From positions 1 through 60,662 of the forward strand of contig JAGUXT010000040.1 in NCBI GenBank assembly GCA_020061705.1: a DNA stretch of 60,662 nt. Direction: 5' to 3'. Under the pieces are notes generated by a model, which was given only the letters and a program-made list of their open reading frames with translations, searched no databases and was not told the origin of the DNA. This stretch comes from Halothiobacillus sp. (GTDB lineage Bacteria > Pseudomonadota > Gammaproteobacteria > Halothiobacillales > Halothiobacillaceae). Made by a program: the position numbers and the translations under genes. Positions 34,708-41,806 of the stretch are shown piece after piece (the first letter of the stretch is position 1; each line of letters opens with the position of its first letter).

Positions 34708-35577
34708 TCATTTTCTACCGTGATGCCGAACTTGCATATACGCCAGCTGGGTTAGTTGCTCAGAAATCAGGCCAATCAAGAAAATAATCACTGCACTGGT
34801 TAACAAAAACAGCGTGGCCAGCGACAATCGCCCTTGGTCGATATAGGTGAAGGCGTAGTATCCCAACCCCAGCAGCGCGTGCAGGAGCGCCACAGGACCA
34901 AACAGCTTCATTGGAGCATAAAGCGTGCCGATCTTGAAAATAATCAGCAAGAAGCGCATTCCGTCCTTGAAAAGGTGGATATGGCTTTTGCCAATGCGCT
35001 TGGCCGCATGAATTGGCACATACGCTACGGCATAACCTGCGCGGAAAAACGCCATGGTACTGGTCGTTGGATACGAAAAGCCGTTCGGTAGCAAATCCAG
35101 AAACTCGCGGAACTTATCGGCGCGTACTGCACGGAAACCTGAAGTCAGGTCTTCAATTTTGTGGCCAGTCATATAACTCGCTAGGCGATTGTAAAAGCCA
35201 TTCGCCAGCCCCCGCCCCACGCTTGCCTGCGAGCCCTGACCACGTGCGCCTACCACCATGTCGTAGCCCATGTCCAGGCGATTAAGTAGGCTGCGAATAT
35301 CTACCGGGTCGTGTTGCCCGTCAGCATCCATGAAAACCAAAATGCCCCCACTGGCGGCACGCGCCCCGCTTTTAATTGCCGCACCATTGCCCATGCTGTA
35401 TGGGTGCGAAATTACGCGCGCGCCCGCTTCGGTAGCGAGTCGTACGGTGTCATCCGTGGAGCCATCATTAACGACGATCACCTCGGCGGAGGGGTGTAAT
35501 TCGAGAATTTTAGCCACAGTCAAACCAACCGCACCGGATTCGTTTTTGGCGGGAAGGATAATGGAAAGTTTTGTCAC
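34708..35577 (-). CDS. GT2 glycosyltransferase, polyprenyl-phosphate sugar synthase-like
   Basis: 289 residues from GTG 35577, whose codon overlaps the upstream stop (GTGA); the frame is open 15 codons further but without homology. The GT-A domain has LSIILPAKNESGAVGLTVA, VIVVNDGSTDDT, FMDADGQHDP and LTSGFRAVRADKF. Two membrane segments follow (PVALLHALLGLGYYAF, ATLFLLTSAVIIFLIGLIS). This is the DPM1/GtrB-like layout: a sugar is moved from a nucleotide onto polyprenyl phosphate. It is coupled to the TPR-bearing membrane protein upstream, which could use the lipid-linked sugar. Confidence 0.88.
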   Translation of the reverse strand: MTKLSIILPAKNESGAVGLTVAKILELHPSAEVIVVNDGSTDDTVRLATEAGARVISHPYSMGNGAAIKSGARAASGGILVFMDADGQHDPVDIRSLLNRLDMGYDMVVGARGQGSQASVGRGLANGFYNRLASYMTGHKIEDLTSGFRAVRADKFREFLDLLPNGFSYPTTSTMAFFRAGYAVAYVPIHAAKRIGKSHIHLFKDGMRFLLIIFKIGTLYAPMKLFGPVALLHALLGLGYYAFTYIDQGRLSLATLFLLTSAVIIFLIGLISEQLTQLAYMQVRHHGRK

Positions 35578-37463
35578 TGATTGTCCAATAATGATTGCGC
35601 ACGTACACATGCCTTGTTCCACTCGGCATGACTAAACAGGGCAGACATAGGCTGTGGGGCGCATAGATGGTCGGATACAAAGCGCAGAGCTTTGTCACGC
35701 TGATTCTGTTGCAGCAAATATTGCACAGTACTTAAGCCAAGCTCAGCTCGCGGAGCCGCAGTGTATGTTGCCAGCAACAATTGAACGCTTGCTTCCATGT
35801 TTCCTTTTTCTATGGCTAAAAGATGAAGGTTGTTCAAAACTTGCTGTCGCTTAAGGTTGTACATGGGTAGAGCTCGATCAAGAAGTGAATTGTTCATGCG
35901 CTCTAGCGTGTCCCAGTCGACCAGTGTACACCGCTTTTTTTTCACGAGATTTTGCAGCTGGCTCAATGTGCCCGCCGTGCCACCTGTAACAGGTGCGATC
36001 AATACCTGTTTGAAATATTCAGTGAGGTGTCGGCTGACATCGCTCTGCTTGCCCAGAAGGCAAGATAACTGAATCGCTTGTGCAATAGATGCCAGGCAAT
36101 TGGGGCAATTGGTAACTTGCCGGTCTAGAGTTGCATAGGCTCGCTCGTGTAAATCAAGTTGGGTGTAAATCAAAGCTAGATGTTCAGCCGCTCTGGTTGA
36201 GCCGGGGTTGCGCTCAAACCAAATTTCAGCGGCATGCACAGGACGCCCCCAAAGCGCTGCTGTTTGGTACATCAAAAACCCTAGCAGAAGAATGAAAGCG
36301 CCCAACCCAAAGCGCGCCAATTTTTGGAAGCGTATCGATACGTGCAACGCGCCCCAGACAAGAGCAAACGCGAAGCCGAACCAGGCGATGTACTGACGAT
36401 GCTCATAGTACAGGTCTAATGCCAGTACGCTTGATTCGAGCAGATGTGCAGTTAAAAACCACAATACCGCGAAGCTAAGTACTCGGGAGCGTTTACGATA
36501 AAACCAGGCCAAGGGGATTACAATGACCCAGAAAAGCAAGGCGGCAGCAGCTTCCGGGTGTTCACTGAACGAATGAATTACGGGGTATGCATCATGCAGC
36601 GGGTGAATATCCAAGAAGCGTGGTGCGAACGACTGACGTAAGTACTCAAACAGGATGACAGCCTCTGTCATAACCCGTTCCCAAACATTGAATGCGCGCT
36701 CCCAGTAGACTCCGCCGCTACTCCAAAGGCTATAAACCAAATATGAGAGTAATACCATGAGGCTTGAGAAATAAAGCAGGCCACGTACCCGTCGATATGG
36801 CAGCATAAGGTTCGATAGCAAGGTTGCTTCGATCACTCCTGCGAATAGGGGTAAAAGCGCCCCATTCTCCTTACTGAGTAAGGCCAACCCAGTCATACCT
36901 ATGAGCCCGATGATCTGGAGCGCACGGCCCTGGCTTGGATACTGCAGGGAACGTTGAAGCCCTATTATCCAAAGTAGAAGACCCAGCCAGGTAAAAAATG
37001 CCGACAAACTCGCCATCCGCTGTACCGCGACAAGTACGGTAGCGGCCTGAATGGGAGCCAGCCCCCACAATGCAGCGGTAAAAACTCCCAGCCAAAGCGC
37101 ATGAGGGCTATTCAGGATTTGACCAATGCGCCATGCAAGAAGGCCGACCAGCAAGGTATTGGCGGCATGTAAAGCAATGTTTATGGCAAAAATTGCCTCA
37201 GGGTGCTTCGGATATGCCGTGACTGGCCAAAGAAACGTAGCCATGGACAATGGTCGCCCGAGTGGTCCGGTATAAAAGCCAAAGTTCATGAAGTCTGCGA
37301 CAGGCATCCTTCCCGCAGCCACGTTAGGCAATAGCTGGAGAATGGGTGTGTCGTCGTAAAAAAACGTAGCATTTACCCCAGGTGCGAGAGCCGTGACGAC
37401 CAAGGCTAATACAACAAGAAATGCACTTGCAGCAAGTAAGGATGAGCGGTTTTTTGTCATCAA
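35574..37463 (-). CDS. Polytopic membrane protein with TPR-like tail, GT-C/TMTC-like
   Basis: 629 residues. One membrane segment is followed by a periplasmic loop with FFYDDTPILQLLPN and GPLGRPLSMATF, then about 9-10 more segments to residue ~410. The paired acidic residues in the first loop and the G-R-P-L-S-x-x-T-F stretch recall GT-C O-mannosyltransferases of the TMTC type. The rest (about 415-629) is helical and TPR-like (AAEHLALIYTQLDLHERAYATL, NCPNCLASIAQAIQLSCLLG). It sits between the pilin accessory gene and a polyprenyl-phosphate sugar synthase-like gene, so I infer a pilin glycosyltransferase. I did not find TfpO/PglL ligase motifs. Confidence 0.75.
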   Translation of the reverse strand: MMTKNRSSLLAASAFLVVLALVVTALAPGVNATFFYDDTPILQLLPNVAAGRMPVADFMNFGFYTGPLGRPLSMATFLWPVTAYPKHPEAIFAINIALHAANTLLVGLLAWRIGQILNSPHALWLGVFTAALWGLAPIQAATVLVAVQRMASLSAFFTWLGLLLWIIGLQRSLQYPSQGRALQIIGLIGMTGLALLSKENGALLPLFAGVIEATLLSNLMLPYRRVRGLLYFSSLMVLLSYLVYSLWSSGGVYWERAFNVWERVMTEAVILFEYLRQSFAPRFLDIHPLHDAYPVIHSFSEHPEAAAALLFWVIVIPLAWFYRKRSRVLSFAVLWFLTAHLLESSVLALDLYYEHRQYIAWFGFAFALVWGALHVSIRFQKLARFGLGAFILLLGFLMYQTAALWGRPVHAAEIWFERNPGSTRAAEHLALIYTQLDLHERAYATLDRQVTNCPNCLASIAQAIQLSCLLGKQSDVSRHLTEYFKQVLIAPVTGGTAGTLSQLQNLVKKKRCTLVDWDTLERMNNSLLDRALPMYNLKRQQVLNNLHLLAIEKGNMEASVQLLLATYTAAPRAELGLSTVQYLLQQNQRDKALRFVSDHLCAPQPMSALFSHAEWNKACVRAQSLLDNQ

Positions 37464-37532
37464 GTCGTTTCTTTAATCTTGGTGGTAGGATGGGTTACAG
37501 GAAAAACCTTGAAATGCTGTACGGATAAAAAG

Positions 37533-38306
37533 CTACCAGCCATCCATAGGTAATGTGGTTAATGGTCGTCCGTCGATCTTGTTAATAATGACCACCCAAT
37601 CATTTTGTTCCCTGGTAATAAGGGGAAGATAGGCGAGTTCGCTTTCGTTGACGCCCAATTGTTTAATGGTGCGAGTGATGATTTCGGCATGGAATGAGTT
37701 TTTTCTTGATAGCTCGCTTAATGGTTTCGCTTGTTTCTTTACGTGTTCAATTTGCGTTGAGTAAGCTACCCAGCGTGCCGGGCGAAAAGCTGAGTGGAAA
37801 CCAGCGATAGATTGTTCGATGCTTAGAAGGTAGCCGGGATCATTAGGTGTAAGCGAAGGTACGCCAACTGGTAGCGGGCCACGCCAGCTTAATTGACGCA
37901 TTCCTTCTGGCGCATTAGTTAAATCCGCTTTTGGGATGTCTGCAGCAGTTACTAAGCGGAATGCATCGGCCTCGAAAGCGAGCCATACAGGTCGGGCTTC
38001 AAACGCGGTATTCAGGCCATATATCAGGGCGGCAACCTGCATTAAGGTAATAGCACCAATATCTCGTGCCAACGCGGGTTTTGGCTTGGCAGGATCAAAG
38101 ATCACAAGCGTCAATACCGGCCCCATGACCAGATCGATGATGCCGATCATAAAAATTAAGTTCCGACCACCTGCTAGCTCATCAAATGGTGATGGATACC
38201 ATAGCAAAAATACTAAAGCAGCAGCCAGAACTACGACCCCTAGGCTTATAACAAGGTGAATGCCAGCTGCACGAAGTGCAGAAATATAACGTTGCGTTAG
38301 GGGCAT
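37533..38306 (-). CDS. TfpX/TfpZ family type IV pilin accessory protein
   Basis: 257 residues. The N-terminal half is membrane-embedded: LVISLGVVVLAAALVFLLWYP, then GGRNLIFMIGIIDLVMGPVL and TLVIFDPAKPKPALARDIGA, followed by ARPVWLAFEADAFRLVTAAD. The rest is soluble, ending DWVVIINKIDGRPLTTLPMD. These are hallmarks of TfpX/TfpZ proteins encoded next to particular pilin alleles, needed in Pseudomonas for proper assembly of their cognate pilin. It is 63 nt downstream of the second pilin gene, which fits that pairing. Confidence 0.93.
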   Translation of the reverse strand: MPLTQRYISALRAAGIHLVISLGVVVLAAALVFLLWYPSPFDELAGGRNLIFMIGIIDLVMGPVLTLVIFDPAKPKPALARDIGAITLMQVAALIYGLNTAFEARPVWLAFEADAFRLVTAADIPKADLTNAPEGMRQLSWRGPLPVGVPSLTPNDPGYLLSIEQSIAGFHSAFRPARWVAYSTQIEHVKKQAKPLSELSRKNSFHAEIITRTIKQLGVNESELAYLPLITREQNDWVVIINKIDGRPLTTLPMDGW

Positions 38307-38369
38307 GACGTATTCTGTTAAAAGTGGCTAGAGTATGGCTCCGGGTGAGCCAAATTTAAATGTAACAGC

Positions 38370-38891
38370 TTAAATGTTACGGCACTCGGCGGGCATGTAC
38401 TTGAAAGCTGAAGCATTGCTGACACGGCAGCCCCAAACCATTGAGATGTTCGGCATAATTGGACTGGCAGGTAAGCCATTGGCAACAACACCCGTTCCAG
38501 GTGTGAGTTGTATTGTAGTACTCAACAGGCTTGCTAGCGAGCCCGCAAAAGTAATAATGATTCTTCCCTCACTAACTGCAGGGGCTGCAATATTTGCGAT
38601 TCCTGTTATTTGGATGGAGGCTACCTTTGATGTTGGAACAAAAGTATAACCATAAGAACCTACTAAACTGGCTCCTGTTCCTGCATAGGCCACAATGGCA
38701 CCGGCTGTTGAGGTGGTGAATACTTCCGATACGGCGATTTTTGCCTCAGCGGCCAATGACAAACCCTCAGTAACTTTTGCTCGGGTCACATAATCCTGGT
38801 ATTGAGGTAGTGCAATAGCTGCCAAAATCCCGATGATTGCAACAACGATCATTAACTCTACAAGAGTGAATCCACACGTTTGATTTTTCAT
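38370..38891 (-). CDS. Type IV pilin, second copy
   Basis: 173 residues from ATG 38891. The short leader MKNQTCG precedes the prepilin cleavage site and [20 protein letters not shown] with the conserved Glu5. Two C-terminal cysteines (VWGCRVS and PAECRNI) form the disulfide-bonded loop. The protein resembles the pilin encoded just upstream over its whole length ([29 protein letters not shown]) but differs in the central region. An open frame upstream of the ATG is not pilin-like. It has a weak Shine-Dalgarno sequence and a terminator in front, so expression is probably much lower than that of the first pilin. Confidence 0.94.
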   Translation of the reverse strand: MKNQTCGFTLVELMIVVAIIGILAAIALPQYQDYVTRAKVTEGLSLAAEAKIAVSEVFTTSTAGAIVAYAGTGASLVGSYGYTFVPTSKVASIQITGIANIAAPAVSEGRIIITFAGSLASLLSTTIQLTPGTGVVANGLPASPIMPNISMVWGCRVSNASAFKYMPAECRNI

Positions 38892-38938
38892 TTTGTTTGC
38901 CACACATAATCTGCCTATGTTTAAAGGCCGTTTGCCAT

Positions 38939-38964
38939 AAAAAAACCCCAGCATCGCTGGGGTT
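38939..38964 (-). terminator. Terminator between the two pilin genes
   Basis: On the minus strand AACCCCAGC-gat-GCTGGGGTT is followed by seven T. It lies about 100 nt after the first pilin stop and before the second pilin start, so read-through would control the second pilin and the genes after it. Confidence 0.9.
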
Positions 38965-39061
38965 CAATGTTCGGTTAAACTCAGCCTATCCAGCAATAAC
39001 TATCGCCTTGCAAAGCCAAGCTAAACAGCTACCGTGACTTGAAATCACAGCTGACTAGAGA

Positions 39062-39598
39062 TTAAACAGCGCGGCATTCAGCAGGTACGTACTTGAACGC
39101 GGTGTTAACGCTTACGCGGCAACCCCAAACCACACCGGCACCACGAGCCATGGCAGCAGCTGGCAAGCCAGTGGTTGATGATACTGTTCCGCTGCCGGGG
39201 GTCAGTTGGACAGTTGCGCCCACAGTAGTTGCCAAAGGACCAGCGAAAGTAATGGTAATGCGACCATTGCCAATGGCGGGAGCTGTAGTGTTGGCAATTG
39301 CTGCAATCGCAATTGAAGCAACCTTAGAGGTGGCTGTGAAGTCAAAGCCATAAGAACCGGCAGGGGACAAGCCAGTACCAGGGAAAGCTACGACGCTTGT
39401 AGCGTTAGTGGTGGCAAAGGTCTCCGATACAGCCGTTTTAGCTGCGCTGGCCAAGGACAGCCCCTCGGTAACCTTTGCGCGAGTTACGTAGTCCTGATAG
39501 GCAGGCAGTGCAATTGCGGCCAAAATACCAATGATCGCAACAACGATCATCAATTCGATCAGGGTAAAACCCTGTTGTGCTTTTTTCATCATGTTCAT
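39062..39598 (-). CDS. pilA: Type IV major pilin
   Basis: 178 residues from ATG 39598, with AGGAG 7 nt upstream. The leader [10 protein letters not shown] is cut before [20 protein letters not shown], which has Glu5. The Ala/Thr/Gly-rich globular domain ends with a two-cysteine loop (VWGCRVS, PAECRAV). The upstream sigma-54 promoter, tandem enhancer palindromes, good RBS and following terminator mark this as the highly expressed major pilin, under the PilS/PilR pair encoded just upstream. It is exported to the inner membrane, processed by PilD and assembled into pili. The roughly 75 extra codons in the open frame upstream overlap the promoter and are not coding. Confidence 0.97.
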   Translation of the reverse strand: MNMMKKAQQGFTLIELMIVVAIIGILAAIALPAYQDYVTRAKVTEGLSLASAAKTAVSETFATTNATSVVAFPGTGLSPAGSYGFDFTATSKVASIAIAAIANTTAPAIGNGRITITFAGPLATTVGATVQLTPGSGTVSSTTGLPAAAMARGAGVVWGCRVSVNTAFKYVPAECRAV

Positions 39599-39654
39599 AA
39601 TTGAACTCCTGACTAGTGGGGGGAGGTTTGCCGTTAAATTGGCACTAACAAATA

Positions 39655-39671
39655 ATGCATGTGCCGTGCCA
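39655..39671 (-). promoter_or_regulatory. Sigma-54 promoter of pilA
   Basis: On the minus strand TGGCACGGCACATGCAT matches the -24/-12 consensus TGGCACG-N4-TTGCA with one mismatch and exact GG-to-GC spacing. Transcription should start near 39645, leaving a leader of about 47 nt. Sigma-54 dependence of pilA is well known in Pseudomonas. Confidence 0.92.
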
Positions 39672-39788
39672 ATTGCAATGTTGGGCCTGAATTTTGTTGG
39701 CTGAGCATCCAGCCAGTTCGTTTGGTTGGGGTATGAGATGTTTTTTAATCTGTATATCAGGAGAAATCCTCGCGATTCTTGGCGTAAG

Positions 39789-39824
39789 TTGACAAGCTTT
39801 GTCATCTCTTGACAGGGTTTGTCA
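39789..39824. promoter_or_regulatory. Tandem palindromes, probable PilR enhancer sites
   Basis: TTGACAAGCTTTGTCA (39789-39804) and TTGACAGGGTTTGTCA (39809-39824) have centres 20 bp apart, two helical turns. They lie about 145-180 bp upstream of the predicted pilA start, the normal distance for a sigma-54 activator. The TGTC half-sites agree with PilR sites in Pseudomonas. Confidence 0.82.
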
Positions 39825-40029
39825 GGACTCATTCGAGGTTTGGATCAGCGGATGAAATTTAAGTGTAAGTGGACAGAAAAGCGGTGGTATGGGAAGGCGA
39901 CGTGAGTGTTTTGGAGGGCAAGTGATGAGCAGCAATGCGCACCGTTCGGTGCGATTTCAAACAGAGCTATCAACGTGTCAGTGCGAGAGGTATTTTATCT
40001 CCCTATGCGTCCACGAGCGCAAGTTGGCA

Positions 40030-41394
40030 TTATTTTAGACCCATTTTTTCAAGCCGATAGCGCAGCTGACGCAGGGTGAGTCCAAGCGTTTCGGCGGCGC
40101 GGGTGCGGTTCCAGCGATGGATTTCCAGGGTTTGGATCAGGGTGTGTTCGTCGTCGGGGGCGTGGTTTTGATTTATGGGGGCAGCGTTGAGATGTGATGG
40201 GTGTGCGGTTGCGATTATGCCGCTGCGTTGGGCAGGGAAGCTGAGTTCGCTGGCGTGGATGGGGCCGGTATCGCCGAGGGCGAGGGTGCGTTCCAATATG
40301 TTTTCCAGTTCGCGTACATTGCCGGGGAAGCCGTAGGTCTGGAGTGCGGTAAGCGCTTCGGGGTCAAGTTGGCGCAGGGGAATACCGTCACGCTGGCTGA
40401 GGCGCTGCAGGATGGCGGTGGCAAGGAGGGGGATGTCTTCGGGGTGTTCGCGCAAGGGGGGGGCATCGAGTTGGATGACGTTGAGGCGGTAGTAGAGGTC
40501 TTGGCGAAAGTCGCCGGCATTTACGAGAGCTGTGAGGTCTTTGTGGGTGGCGGAGATAATGCGCACGTCCACGGCTTCTTCATGCGCGGCGCCGACGGGG
40601 CGCACGGCGCGCTCCTGAATGGCGCGCAGGAGTTTGACTTGCATGGCGAGGGGTAATTCGGCGACTTCATCCAGAAAGAGTGTGCCGCCTTTGGCGGCCT
40701 GAAAGAGGCCTTGTTTGTCACTGCTGGCGCCGGTGAAGCTGCCTTTGCGGTGGCCGAAAAACTCGCTTTCCATCAGTTCGCTTGGGATGGCACCGCAGTT
40801 GACCGGGAGGAAGGGCTTGGCGCTGCGCGGGCTGAGGTCGTGAATCAAGCGGGCGATGACCTCCTTGCCGGTACCGGATTCGCCGTGGATGAATATGGGG
40901 GCCTGACTGCGGGAAACTTTGGCGATTTGGGCGCGCAGTTGGCGCATGGCGGGAGCGAGCCCGATAAGGCGATCGGCACCCTGGTCGTCGGCATGGGTGC
41001 CATTTTTGGTGGCGCTTGCCGGGTTGAGGCGTAGGGCGGTTTCGACCATGTCGCGCAGGCGGACGAGATCAAGGGGTTTGTTGACGAAATCAAAGGCACC
41101 GGACTTTAGGGCTTCAATTGCGCTTTGCATATCGCCGTGGGCGGTAATGACGGCGACGGGCAGGCCAGGATGGTTTTGGGCGATTTCGCGTACAAGATCA
41201 AGGCCGTTGCCGTCGGGTAGGCGCATGTCGGTGAGGCAAAAGTCGAAACTCTGCGCAGCAAGGGCAGCTCGGGCTTGCGCGAGGTCGCTGACGGGGTGGG
41301 TTTGAATACCCATGCGCGAGAGGCTGATGCCGAGCAGGGTGAGGATGTCGGCTTCGTCGTCGATGATAAGAGCTTTGCTGGGTATTGGGTTCAT
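40030..41394 (-). CDS. pilR: Sigma-54-dependent response regulator PilR
   Basis: 454 residues, NtrC family. Receiver domain (about 8-120) with phospho-acceptor Asp in FCLTDMRLPDG and Lys in FVNKPLD. AAA+ domain (about 150-385) with Walker A GESGTGKEV, the sigma-54-contact loop GSFTGA and Walker B GGTLFLDEVAELP. C-terminal Fis-type helix-turn-helix NRTRAAETLGLTLRQLRYRL. It activates pilA from enhancer sites when phosphorylated by PilS. It lies beside the pilin genes in the classical position. Its ATG overlaps by 4 nt a small Uma2-like gene that separates it from pilS. Confidence 0.97.
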   Translation of the reverse strand: MNPIPSKALIIDDEADILTLLGISLSRMGIQTHPVSDLAQARAALAAQSFDFCLTDMRLPDGNGLDLVREIAQNHPGLPVAVITAHGDMQSAIEALKSGAFDFVNKPLDLVRLRDMVETALRLNPASATKNGTHADDQGADRLIGLAPAMRQLRAQIAKVSRSQAPIFIHGESGTGKEVIARLIHDLSPRSAKPFLPVNCGAIPSELMESEFFGHRKGSFTGASSDKQGLFQAAKGGTLFLDEVAELPLAMQVKLLRAIQERAVRPVGAAHEEAVDVRIISATHKDLTALVNAGDFRQDLYYRLNVIQLDAPPLREHPEDIPLLATAILQRLSQRDGIPLRQLDPEALTALQTYGFPGNVRELENILERTLALGDTGPIHASELSFPAQRSGIIATAHPSHLNAAPINQNHAPDDEHTLIQTLEIHRWNRTRAAETLGLTLRQLRYRLEKMGLK

Positions 41395-41792
41395 GCGTGG
41401 AATAGGCCAGGCAGGTCGGCGTGGATGTCGCTAAGGCTGATGTCGCAGTCCTGGGCGTCGAGATGGATGCCGCTATCGCTGTGGTTGCAGTACAGCGGGT
41501 GGCGGTCATCGTCGGCGCAGGTAAGCATAAGGTCGGGGTAGCAGAAGTAGGTTTCTCCGGTGTAGTCGTGACCGAGTTTCATGTCCCTGGCGAAGAGTTG
41601 GCAGCCGCGTGCACGGGAGCGAGCGTGTAGTAACGCGGAGAGTGACGTGGTCAGGAGGACGTGCTTTCGATTGGCTCCGGCCATGGCGACAATCTGACCA
41701 TCCAGGTACTCGTGTTTGATGACGCTGGTTTTTTCGCCGAGCAGATAGTCGCCAATGCTGATGGTGGTTTGGAATGTGGGCTGGGCGGTCAT
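41391..41792 (-). pseudogene. Internally deleted Uma2-like gene between pilS and pilR
   Basis: 133 codons. The first ~92 are Uma2-like: FQTTISIGDYLLGEKTSVIK, HEYLDGQIVAMAGANRKHVL, and TYFCYPDLMLTC with the first nuclease-like Asp. The usual EVLSPST...D/EYxLID core is missing. After CADDDRHPLYCNHSDSG the frame jumps to a short C-terminal Uma2-like end (DISLSDIHADLPGL). The protein is about 60 residues shorter than the family norm and should lack nuclease activity. It is translationally coupled to pilR (ATGA) and begins 14 nt after pilS, so it is kept in the operon frame despite being degraded. Confidence 0.75.
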
Positions 41793-41806
41793 GCTTTTCT
41801 CGATGC

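Larger units (their letters stand above)
39599..40029. other. pilA-pilR intergenic control region
   Basis: 431 bases without a gene. It holds the pilA leader, a sigma-54 promoter (39655-39671), two tandem 16-bp palindromes (39789-39824) and a hairpin CGCACCG-tt-CGGTGCG at 39938-39953. I see nothing else; the hairpin lacks a T run and may mark the end of pilR transcription. Confidence 0.7.

Noticed and set aside
38965-39061. Possible sigma-54 promoter for the second pilin (TTGGC...TTTGCA on the minus strand)
   Set aside because: The GG-to-GC spacing is several bases too short, and sigma-54 promoters do not tolerate this.
39599-39832. N-terminal extension of the pilA frame by about 78 codons
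   Set aside because: It runs over the sigma-54 promoter, the enhancer palindromes and the RBS; pilin leaders are short and the ATG at 39598 has a good Shine-Dalgarno.
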